Shown one piece after another: positions 1 through 5,907 of a stretch of 7,619 nt of DNA. The position numbers were made by a program, and so were the translations under genes. Source of the DNA: JBFYTX01 sp964442335 (GTDB lineage Bacteria; Chloroflexota; Dehalococcoidia; Dehalococcoidales; RBG-16-60-22); the NCBI GenBank assembly GCA_964442335.1, contig CAYTZI010000110.1, positions 1 through 7,619 on the forward strand, in the 5' to 3' direction. Numbering within the stretch: the first letter of the stretch is position 1; each line of letters begins with the position of its first letter. Under the pieces are notes generated by a model. The model did not search any database and was not told where the DNA came from. It worked only from the letters and a program-made list of their open reading frames with translations.

Positions 1-119
1 TCGAGGTCTGCGGCAAAGGCGGCGGCTATATCCTGTCGCTGGGCTCCGGCGTGGACAAGTGCGACCCCGCTAACCTGCGCGCCATTATGGAAGCCCGCGA
101 CGAATACGGCGTCTATTAG
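1..119 (+). CDS. C-terminal fragment of a URO-D-fold methyltransferase paralogue
   Basis: The frame starting at base 3 stays open to a TAG at 117-119 and encodes the last 38 residues of a protein whose 5' part lies outside the window. It reads EVCGKGGGYILS, then a DPANLRAIMEARDEYGVY ending. This matches the C-terminus of the four complete genes downstream (CAPGGGYILxxG, then NLRAMMEAVKEYG-Y). It is therefore a fifth, or earlier, member of the same tandem array. The Cys before the glycine run is kept, but CAPGGG is CGKGGG here, so this copy is somewhat diverged from the other four. The next gene starts 73 nt downstream on the same strand, consistent with one operon. Membership in the family is well supported; nothing can be said about substrate. 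Confidence 0.85.
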   Translation, partial: EVCGKGGGYILSLGSGVDKCDPANLRAIMEARDEYGVY

Positions 120-122
120 TTG

Positions 123-175
123 AAAATCAATCTTAAAAAAAAGAATTTGAGATTTGATTTTTGAGATTTGATTTT
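123..175. repeat. AT-rich spacer repeat with 14-bp tandem duplication
   Basis: The spacer after the partial gene contains two perfect, adjacent copies of TTGAGATTTGATTT at 147-160 and 161-174. AAAATCAA at 123-130 is the inverse complement of TTGATTTT at 168-175, so the spacer can fold as an AT-rich hairpin. It resembles in composition the longer inverted repeats at 1531-1589 and 5793-5856 and may be a degenerate member of that family. No convincing promoter is seen. The Shine-Dalgarno-like AAAGGGG (178-184) for the next gene follows directly. Confidence 0.6.
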
Positions 176-192
176 TTAAAGGGGTAGCTAAA

Positions 193-1530
193 ATGACCGC
201 AGCAAAGGAACGGGCGGACCTCACCTGGCAGGAAAAGCGCGAGGAGCGCTTTAAACGCTGGCTTTCCCCCGGTGTCAGTTTCGAAAGCGCGGCGGCGGAG
301 AAGCTGTACCGTGAGCGCGTCACGCGGTTCATCAAAGCCATCAAGCTGGAAGAGCCGGACCGCGTGCCCGTCATCACGCCGGTGCAGTATTTCCCGGCCG
401 TTTACGCCGGCTCCAGCCTTAAAAAGGTCATGTATGATTACGATGAGCTGAAGCGCACCTGGCTAAAGTTCCTCCGCGATTTTGACGGGGATTCCTTTAT
501 CCCTCCCAGCCTTGTCTTTCCCGGCAAGGTGCTGGACATGCTTGATTATAAAATACAGAAGTGGCCCGGGCACGGACTGCCTGATAATGCGCCCTCGCAA
601 CAGTTTATCGAGGGGGAATACATGCCCCCGGAGGAGTACGATGCCCTCATCAGCGACCCCGCCGATTACCTCCAGCGGTACTTTCTGCCCCGCTCCGCTG
701 GCGCGCTTGAACCCTTCCGCAAGATGAGCCCCCTCACCCCCTTCGTCGCCATACCCGTCGGCTATATCATCCAGTTCGCCGACCCGGCTATACGCGGGGC
801 TTACGAGACGATTTTCGCGGCCGCGCAGGAAGCCTTGAAGTGGGCGGCGGCCGTCGGCGAGGCGGGCCAGGCCGCGCTTTCCGCCGGCTTTTCTAACGTC
901 TGGGGCGGCATGTCCCAGGCGCCTTTTGACATGGTCGGCGACTTTTTAAGAGGCACCCGCGGCATCATGATGGATATGTTCCGGCGGCCGGACAAGCTCC
1001 ACGAGGCTATGGCCCGGCTGGTGCCGGTCGCCGTCAGCTATGGGGTCGATTCGGCTAATGCCTCCGAATGCCCGATTGTCTTCATACCGCTGCACAAGGG
1101 CACCGGCGGTTTCATGTCCAACCCCCAGTTCGAGGAGTTCTACTGGCCCACTTTACGCGAAGTCATGTTGGGGCTCGTCAATGAGGGCCTCGTTCCCATG
1201 CCCTTCGCCGAGGGCAATTACCAGCCCCGGCTGGACGCTATTAAGGATATGCCTCGCGGCTCGACCATCTGGTTCTTCGAGCACATGGATATGGCCGAGG
1301 CCAGGAAAAAGCTCGGCCACCTCTGCATCGCGGGCAATGTCCCCGTCTCGTTGATGTGCACCGGCAGACCGGAAGAGGTGAAAGAACGCTGCCGCCGCCT
1401 TATCGAAATCTGCGCCCCGGGCGGCGGCTATATACTTACCGCCGGCGCCTATATGGACATCGGCAACCCGGACAACCTCCATGCCATGTTGTCCGCCGCG
1501 AAAGAGTACGGGAGGTATGGGGGGAAATAA
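193..1530 (+). CDS. URO-D-fold corrinoid-type methyltransferase, paralogue 1
   Basis: A 445-aa protein of the uroporphyrinogen decarboxylase superfamily (TIM barrel), in the branch that holds corrinoid-dependent methyltransferases rather than haem enzymes. The ATG at 193 follows AAAGGGG by 8 nt and aligns with the starts of the paralogues. Visible family blocks are TWQEKREERFKRW (11-23), LEEPDRVP (52-59), WPGHGLPDN (124-132), GEYM (141-144), FLRGTRG (251-257), PLHKG (299-303, H301), FYWP (316-319), PFAEG (337-341, E340), CIAGNVP (378-384) and CRRLIEICAPGGGYI (400-414, C400 and C407). No signal peptide or membrane segment is seen, so it is cytoplasmic. The HxCG zinc motif of MtaA/MtbA-type enzymes aligns with FAEG here, so the active site is atypical. 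The likely role is methyl transfer between a methylated substrate and a corrinoid protein, in concert with the pterin methyltransferase at 5908-6762. The exact reaction is inference. Confidence 0.85.
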   Translation: MTAAKERADLTWQEKREERFKRWLSPGVSFESAAAEKLYRERVTRFIKAIKLEEPDRVPVITPVQYFPAVYAGSSLKKVMYDYDELKRTWLKFLRDFDGDSFIPPSLVFPGKVLDMLDYKIQKWPGHGLPDNAPSQQFIEGEYMPPEEYDALISDPADYLQRYFLPRSAGALEPFRKMSPLTPFVAIPVGYIIQFADPAIRGAYETIFAAAQEALKWAAAVGEAGQAALSAGFSNVWGGMSQAPFDMVGDFLRGTRGIMMDMFRRPDKLHEAMARLVPVAVSYGVDSANASECPIVFIPLHKGTGGFMSNPQFEEFYWPTLREVMLGLVNEGLVPMPFAEGNYQPRLDAIKDMPRGSTIWFFEHMDMAEARKKLGHLCIAGNVPVSLMCTGRPEEVKERCRRLIEICAPGGGYILTAGAYMDIGNPDNLHAMLSAAKEYGRYGGK

Positions 1531-1589
1531 CCAAGTCCCAGGAAACAATAACCAAATAAACTAAAATTTTTTTGGTATTTGTATCTTGG
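1531..1589. repeat. AT-rich imperfect inverted repeat in spacer
   Basis: CCAAG (1531-1535) pairs with CTTGG (1585-1589), and ACCAAA (1551-1556) pairs with TTTGGT (1571-1576). Together they form an imperfect hairpin that fills most of the spacer. Its right arm, 1571-1590, is nearly identical to 5841-5860 upstream of the pterin methyltransferase (two differences in about 20 bases). It is therefore a dispersed element rather than a gene-specific site. The overlapping TTGGTA-16-TAAAAT (1572-1599) is a weak promoter-like match that I do not call as a promoter. Confidence 0.6.
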
Positions 1590-1615
1590 TTTTTAAAATC
1601 TAATCGGAGGTTTCT

Positions 1616-2962
1616 ATGGAAGGCATACCCAACTGGGATAAGATGACCTGGCAGGAGAAACGCGAGGAGCGCTTCAAACGGTGGCTCAATCCGCCGGATG
1701 TAAAGTTCGTCAGCGAAGAGGCGGAAAAGCTCTATAAGCAAAGGGTCACCAGGTTGATGAAAGCTATCAAGCTGGAAGAGCCGGACCGTGTTCCGGTGAT
1801 GTTGCCCACCGGCAACTCCCCCGCTTACTGGGGAGGCTCATCTTTCCGTGAGCTGATGTACGATTATAAGAAGGGCCACGAGATATGGAAGAAATTCATG
1901 GTCGCCTTCGGGGATATGGACATCTTCAGCGGGCCCGCTTTCATCCCCTGCGGCCAGATAGCGGAGGTCGTCCGCTCCAGACAGCAGGCGCTGCCCGGCC
2001 TGGGCCTGCCCGATGACGCCTACATGAACCAGTTTGTCGAGGGCGAGTACATGACGGCGGATGAGTATGACCGGTACATGATGGACCCCACCGATTATAA
2101 TCTACGCGTCATGATGCCCCGCACCACCCCCCTCTTCGAGTCTTTCAGCAAGCTGCCGCCCTTCAGCGCCATCATGGGCAATTTCTGGGTCATGGCCCTC
2201 GCCGACCCCGATATTCGCCGGACCTTTGAGACCATCATGAGCCTGTCTGACACGCAGATGGAATGGACCCTGGCCGGCATGGAAATCAACCAGTATATCA
2301 GGGAGCGCGGCTATCCCTCTCTCTGGGGAGGCGGCATCATGGCCGGGGCTCCCTTCGACCACTTTGCTGATGCCCTGCGCGGCACCCGCGGCATCGTTCT
2401 GGATATGTTCCGCCGGCCCAAAAAGCTGCACGAAGCCATGGAACGGCAACTGCAGTGGACTATCGAGACCAACATCAAAAACTTCCCCATGTCCGCCAGT
2501 CCCATCTGCGTCATGCCCCTGCACAAGGGCGACGATACCTTTATGTCGGACCGCCAGTTCGAGGAGTTCTACTGGCCCACCCTGCGCGGCCTTTTCCTGG
2601 CGATGATTGATGAAGGTCTGGTGCCTTTGCCCTTCGCCGAGGGTCGCTATAACAACCGGCTCAAGCAGATTGCGGATACCCCCAAGAGCGGCGTGGTCTG
2701 GTGGTTCGACCAGACGGATATGAAGGCGGCCAAGCGCATCATTGGCGATGTCTGCTGTATCGCCGGCAACGTGCCCGCTTCTTTGATGCTGACCGGCACG
2801 CCCGCACAGGTGAAGGAGACCTGCCGCCGCCTTATCGCGGACTGCGCTCCGGGCGGGGGTTTTATCATGGCCGGCGGCGCCCATATCGATGCCGACCGCA
2901 TCGATAATCTCAAGGCCATGATGGACGCCGCTAAAGAATACGGAGTCTATAAGAAGAAATAG
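1616..2962 (+). CDS. URO-D-fold corrinoid-type methyltransferase, paralogue 2
   Basis: A 448-aa cytoplasmic protein, the second complete member of the array. The ATG at 1616 has GGAGG at 1606-1610, a short 5-nt spacing. It keeps TWQEKREERFKRW (11-23), EEPDRVP (54-60), VEGEYM (141-146), LRGTRG (254-259), PLHKGDD (301-307, H303), FYWP (318-321), PFAEGRY (339-345, E342), CIAGNVP (381-387) and CRRLIADCAPGGG (403-415, C403 and C410). It is the most diverged complete copy: WPGHGLPDN of the others is LPGLGLPDD here (126-134), losing the His. An extra Cys precedes CIAGN (VCCIAGN), and it has a few additional residues around 222-240. It probably acts on a different substrate from its neighbours, which is inference. 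It lies in the same apparent operon, 85 nt after paralogue 1 and 69 nt before paralogue 3. Confidence 0.85.
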   Translation: MEGIPNWDKMTWQEKREERFKRWLNPPDVKFVSEEAEKLYKQRVTRLMKAIKLEEPDRVPVMLPTGNSPAYWGGSSFRELMYDYKKGHEIWKKFMVAFGDMDIFSGPAFIPCGQIAEVVRSRQQALPGLGLPDDAYMNQFVEGEYMTADEYDRYMMDPTDYNLRVMMPRTTPLFESFSKLPPFSAIMGNFWVMALADPDIRRTFETIMSLSDTQMEWTLAGMEINQYIRERGYPSLWGGGIMAGAPFDHFADALRGTRGIVLDMFRRPKKLHEAMERQLQWTIETNIKNFPMSASPICVMPLHKGDDTFMSDRQFEEFYWPTLRGLFLAMIDEGLVPLPFAEGRYNNRLKQIADTPKSGVVWWFDQTDMKAAKRIIGDVCCIAGNVPASLMLTGTPAQVKETCRRLIADCAPGGGFIMAGGAHIDADRIDNLKAMMDAAKEYGVYKKK

Positions 2963-2970
2963 TATTGATT

Positions 2971-3010
2971 GTCATTGCGAGCCCCGATGTAATCGGGGCG
3001 TGGCAATCTC
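2971..3010. repeat. GTCATTGCGAG/GGCAATCTC palindromic repeat, copy A
   Basis: ATTGC (2974-2978) pairs with GCAAT (3003-3007). Inside, GCCCCGAT (2981-2988) pairs perfectly with ATCGGGGC (2992-2999) around a GTA loop. This is a compact hairpin of the small intergenic repeat type I recall from Dehalococcoidia and other anaerobes. It sits between the stop of paralogue 2 and the GGAGG of paralogue 3. In RNA it would form a stable stem a few bases before the ribosome site. There is no U-tract, so it is not a standard terminator. Confidence 0.75.
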
Positions 3011-3031
3011 GTTTCTCGGAGGATATTTTCG

Positions 3032-4369
3032 ATGTTCCAGAGAACTGACAACTGGTCCCAATTGACATGGCAGCAGAAACGCGACCTGCGGCTTGATAGA
3101 TGGATAAACCCTGACAATGTCGAGTTCGTCAGCAGGGAGGCGGAGGAGGGCTATAAAGCGCGCGCCACGCGGCTTGCCAGAGCGGCGAAGATGGAAATCC
3201 CCGACCGTGTTCCCTGCATGGTCCCCACCGGTAATTTCCCCGCCTGGAACGCCGGCGTCCCCCTTAAGGACGTCATGTACGACCCCGAGCTCATGAAAAA
3301 GGTCTGGCTGAAGTTCGTCGATGAGTATGATTCCGATACTTTCGACGGCACCCTTTTCTTCCAGGCGCCCGTCAACGACTTCCTTGATGCCCGCACGATG
3401 CGGTGGCCCGGCCACGGCCTGCCCGATAATTCCCATTCTTATCAGTACGTCGAGGGCGAGTACATGATGGCGGATGAGTACGACCTCTTTATGAAGGACC
3501 CCCTCGATTTCCAGCTGCGCCGGCTGTTGCCGCGCACTACGGGCGTGTTCGAGCCTTTCCGGGATATGCCGTCGTTTTCGTCCTACCAGGGCCTGCCCGA
3601 CCTCCTCATGATGATGTGCCTCGACCCCCGTTTTCAGAAGCTGTTTAAGGCCATCGATGAGGCCAGCAGGCAATTGCCCGCCTGGAACAGGGCCAACGCG
3701 GAGACCACCCTGGGGGCGAAGGCCAGGGGCTTTCCGATGTTCCGCGGCGGCCTTGCGGTCGCCCCCTTCGATGTCTTCGCCGATAGCCTCCGCGGCACCC
3801 GCGGTATCGTTCTGGACATGTACCGCCAGCCGGATAAAATCCACGAGGGAATGGAGTTCGTCCTGCCCGGTCTGCTTTCGGGGGCGGTGGCTATGGCTGA
3901 CGCCGCCGATTGCCCTGTCATCATGATGCCCCTGCACAAGGGAGATGATAAATTTATGTCCGATAAGCAGTTTGAGACCTTCTACTGGCCCACTTTCAAG
4001 AGGCTGCTGCTGGCCATGGTGGAGGAAGGCTTGGTTCCCATGCCCGTGGCCGAGGGCGCCTATAACCGCCGGCTCGACTATATTTCTGACATGCCGAAGT
4101 CCGCTATCATCTGGATGTTCGAGCAGACCAACATGGCTAACGCCAAGAAGACGGTCGGCAGGGTGGCCTGCATCGCCGGTAACGTGCCTGTCTCTATCGC
4201 CTATACCGGCGCCGCCCGCGACATGAAGGAGCAATGCCGGCGCCTCATCGAGACCTGCGCCCCCGGCGGCGGCTATATCCTTTCCGGCGGCACCACCTTC
4301 GATATGGCTAAGCCGGAGAATATCCGCGCCATGATGGAGGCGGTGAAAGAGTACGGCGTATATAAATAA
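3032..4369 (+). CDS. URO-D-fold corrinoid-type methyltransferase, paralogue 3
   Basis: A 445-aa cytoplasmic protein, third complete member. The start is ATG 3032, with GGAGG at 3018-3022 and 9-nt spacing. The start MFQRTDNWSQLTWQQKR resembles that of paralogue 4 (MFRRPDGWSRLTWQQKR). Blocks are IPDRVPC (56-62), WPGHGLPDN (125-133), VEGEYM (140-145), LRGTRG (253-258), PLHKGDD (300-306, H302), FYWP (317-320), PVAEGAY (338-344, E341), CIAGNVP (380-386) and CRRLIETCAPGGGYI (402-416, C402 and C409). It differs from its neighbours in VAEG instead of FAEG and in MEIPDRVP instead of LEEPDRVP. Its leader and palindrome are shared with paralogue 4, indicating that these two arose by, or were later homogenised by, a local duplication. 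Methyl-transfer function is inferred from family and context. A 468-codon open frame on the opposite strand over this gene is a compositional shadow. Confidence 0.85.
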   Translation: MFQRTDNWSQLTWQQKRDLRLDRWINPDNVEFVSREAEEGYKARATRLARAAKMEIPDRVPCMVPTGNFPAWNAGVPLKDVMYDPELMKKVWLKFVDEYDSDTFDGTLFFQAPVNDFLDARTMRWPGHGLPDNSHSYQYVEGEYMMADEYDLFMKDPLDFQLRRLLPRTTGVFEPFRDMPSFSSYQGLPDLLMMMCLDPRFQKLFKAIDEASRQLPAWNRANAETTLGAKARGFPMFRGGLAVAPFDVFADSLRGTRGIVLDMYRQPDKIHEGMEFVLPGLLSGAVAMADAADCPVIMMPLHKGDDKFMSDKQFETFYWPTFKRLLLAMVEEGLVPMPVAEGAYNRRLDYISDMPKSAIIWMFEQTNMANAKKTVGRVACIAGNVPVSIAYTGAARDMKEQCRRLIETCAPGGGYILSGGTTFDMAKPENIRAMMEAVKEYGVYK

Positions 4370-4373
4370 GGAT

Positions 4374-4417
4374 GTCATTGCGAGGCGTCCGCCTCTGGCG
4401 GACGACGCGGCAATCTC
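4374..4417. repeat. GTCATTGCGAG/GGCAATCTC palindromic repeat, copy B
   Basis: ATTGC (4377-4381) pairs with GCAAT (4410-4414), and CGTCCGCC (4386-4393) pairs with GGCGGACG (4397-4404) around a TCT loop. The outer ends match copy A at 2971-3010, but the central stem has a quite different sequence that is still self-complementary. The block after it (TTTCTCGGAGGATATTTT, 4419-4436) is identical to 3012-3029. The repeat lies 4 nt after the stop codon of paralogue 3. Confidence 0.75.
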
Positions 4418-4437
4418 ATTTCTCGGAGGATATTTTG

Positions 4438-5775
4438 ATGTTCCGGAGACCTGACGGCTGGTCGCGGCTTACCTGGCAGCAGAAGCGCGAGGAGCGCTTT
4501 AAGCTCTGGCTTGACCCGGGTATAAAATTCAATAGCCCGGAGGCGGAGAGTCTTTATAAGGAAAGGGCCGCCCGCTTTATCAGGGCCATCAGGCTGGAAG
4601 AGCCGGACCGCGTGCCTTGCATGCTGCCTTCGGGGGTGTTCCCCGTCCGCTATGCCGGCTATACTTTGAAGGACGTTATGTACGACTTCGATAAGCTGAA
4701 AAAGGCTTATTTGAAGTTCATGGCCGAGTTCGATATGGACGCCTTTACCGGGCCTTCGCTGGTTTTTCCCGGCCTGCCGCTGGATATTACCGAACATCGA
4801 CTCCATAAGTGGCCCGGCCACGGCCTGCCGGATAACGCTTCTATCTACCAGTACGTTGAGGGTGAGTATATGAAGGCGGACGAGTATCCCAACCTTCTGT
4901 CCAACCCCGCCGATTTCTGGTGGCGTACGTTCCTGCCCCGCGCCGTGGGCGCTCTGGAGCCGCTGCGCCGGCTGCCCCCCATGACCGGCAACAACAGCGT
5001 GCCTCTCATGTTCTACGCGGCTATGGCCGAGCCGGGTGTCGAGAAGGCTTTCCTGACGATGATTGCCGCGGGTAAAGAGGTCGTCAGGTGGCAGGAGGTC
5101 ATCGCCGAGCTCAACCTGGCGTCGCTTGCCGCCGGCTTCCCGTCCCTCCGCGGCGGGGGAATGGCGGGCGCCCCCTTCGACGGCGTGGCCGATATGCTGC
5201 GCGGCACGCGGGGCGCGGTTATGGATATGTACCGGCAGCCGGAACGACTTCACGAAGCGATGGAGAGGTTCGTCCCCCAGAGTATCGCTTCGTCGGTGGC
5301 TGCCGCCGATGCCACCGGCTGCCCGTTCTGCTTTATGCCCCTCCACAAGGGCGACGAGAGCTTTATGTCCCCGCGGCAGTTCGAGACCTTTTACTGGCCC
5401 TCTTTCCGGAAGGTGCTGATGGGCATGATTGAGGAGGGGGTGGTGCCTTATCCCTTCGCCGAGGGACGTTATGGTGCCCGACTTGATATAATAAGAGAAA
5501 TGCCGCGGAGCTCGGTGCTGTGGTCCTTCGAGGATATCGATATGGCACGGGCGAAGAAGGTCCTTGGCGGTTCGGCCTGTATCGCCGGCAACGTGCCGTC
5601 TTCGGTGCTCTATACCGGGTCGCCCGCAGAGGTCAGGGAGTACTGCCGACGGCTTATCGAGACCTGCGCTCCGGGCGGCGGCTATATATTGACCGGCGCG
5701 GTCGGCATGAACGAGGGCAACCCGGACAACCTGCGCGCCATGATGGAGGCGGTGAAGGAGTACGGCAGGTATTGA
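4438..5775 (+). CDS. URO-D-fold corrinoid-type methyltransferase, paralogue 4
   Basis: A 445-aa cytoplasmic protein, fourth complete member. I choose ATG 4438 because GGAGG (4425-4429) lies 8 nt upstream and the resulting N-terminus aligns with paralogue 3. An in-frame ATG at 4372 would add 22 residues translated from palindromic repeat B and has no ribosome site. Blocks are EEPDRVPC (54-61), WPGHGLPDN (125-133), VEGEYM (140-145), LRGTRG (254-259), PLHKGDE (301-307, H303), FYWP (318-321), PFAEGRY (339-345, E342), CIAGNVP (381-387) and CRRLIETCAPGGGYI (403-417, C403 and C410). As in its siblings, the HxCG zinc motif is replaced by FAEG. The gene closes the paralogue array; the pterin methyltransferase begins 132 nt later. 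The reaction is inferred, and no corrinoid partner is visible here. Confidence 0.85.
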   Translation: MFRRPDGWSRLTWQQKREERFKLWLDPGIKFNSPEAESLYKERAARFIRAIRLEEPDRVPCMLPSGVFPVRYAGYTLKDVMYDFDKLKKAYLKFMAEFDMDAFTGPSLVFPGLPLDITEHRLHKWPGHGLPDNASIYQYVEGEYMKADEYPNLLSNPADFWWRTFLPRAVGALEPLRRLPPMTGNNSVPLMFYAAMAEPGVEKAFLTMIAAGKEVVRWQEVIAELNLASLAAGFPSLRGGGMAGAPFDGVADMLRGTRGAVMDMYRQPERLHEAMERFVPQSIASSVAAADATGCPFCFMPLHKGDESFMSPRQFETFYWPSFRKVLMGMIEEGVVPYPFAEGRYGARLDIIREMPRSSVLWSFEDIDMARAKKVLGGSACIAGNVPSSVLYTGSPAEVREYCRRLIETCAPGGGYILTGAVGMNEGNPDNLRAMMEAVKEYGRY

Positions 5776-5792
5776 GCTAAATATCAAATCAA

Positions 5793-5856
5793 AAGATACA
5801 ATACCAAATCAGCGTTTGTAGGCTAAAGTTTTAATTTTATTTGGAGTTTGTATCTT
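5793..5856. repeat. AT-rich inverted repeat upstream of pterin methyltransferase
   Basis: AAGATACAA (5793-5801) pairs with TTGTATCTT (5848-5856), and CCAAAT (5804-5809) pairs with ATTTGG (5839-5844). The result is a long hairpin with a roughly 29-nt loop. The right arm, continuing to 5860, is nearly the same as 1571-1590. The element is the best-preserved copy of this AT-rich family in the window and abuts the candidate promoter at 5862-5890. Confidence 0.7.
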
Positions 5857-5861
5857 GGTTA

Positions 5862-5890
5862 TTGGGATTTAATTATTTGTCTACTATAAT
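5862..5890 (+). promoter_or_regulatory. Candidate sigma-70-type promoter for pterin methyltransferase
   Basis: TTGGGA (5862-5867) and a perfect TATAAT (5885-5890) are separated by 17 bp. The -35 box matches consensus at four of six positions. A start point about 7 nt after the -10 would fall at roughly 5897, inside the AGGAG ribosome site (5896-5900). The transcript would then have an unusually short leader, which lowers confidence. The 132-nt gap before the gene, longer than the other spacers, supports some independent transcription. Confidence 0.4.
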
Positions 5891-5907
5891 GTAACAGGAG
5901 CATAAAA

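Noticed and set aside
2102..2884. 260-codon minus-strand open frame inside paralogue 2
   Set aside because: Shadow of a well-supported gene. The product is rich in His, Gly and Ala with no recognisable domain.
2972..4378. 468-codon open frame on the minus strand opposite paralogue 3
   Set aside because: It mirrors the coding gene exactly and arises from G/C-rich third positions. Its translation is His/Gly/Arg-rich without family motifs, whereas the plus-strand product has clear family blocks and a ribosome site.
193..5775. Reading the paralogues as true uroporphyrinogen III decarboxylases (HemE) for haem synthesis
   Set aside because: They are about 445 aa, longer than HemE (about 350). They lack the N-terminal substrate-binding signature of HemE, occur in a multi-copy array, and adjoin a corrinoid/folate methyltransferase.
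4375..5787. 470-codon open frame on the minus strand opposite paralogue 4
   Set aside because: Same compositional shadow, with a low-complexity product. That two neighbouring paralogues both show it reflects shared codon bias, not a conserved antisense gene.
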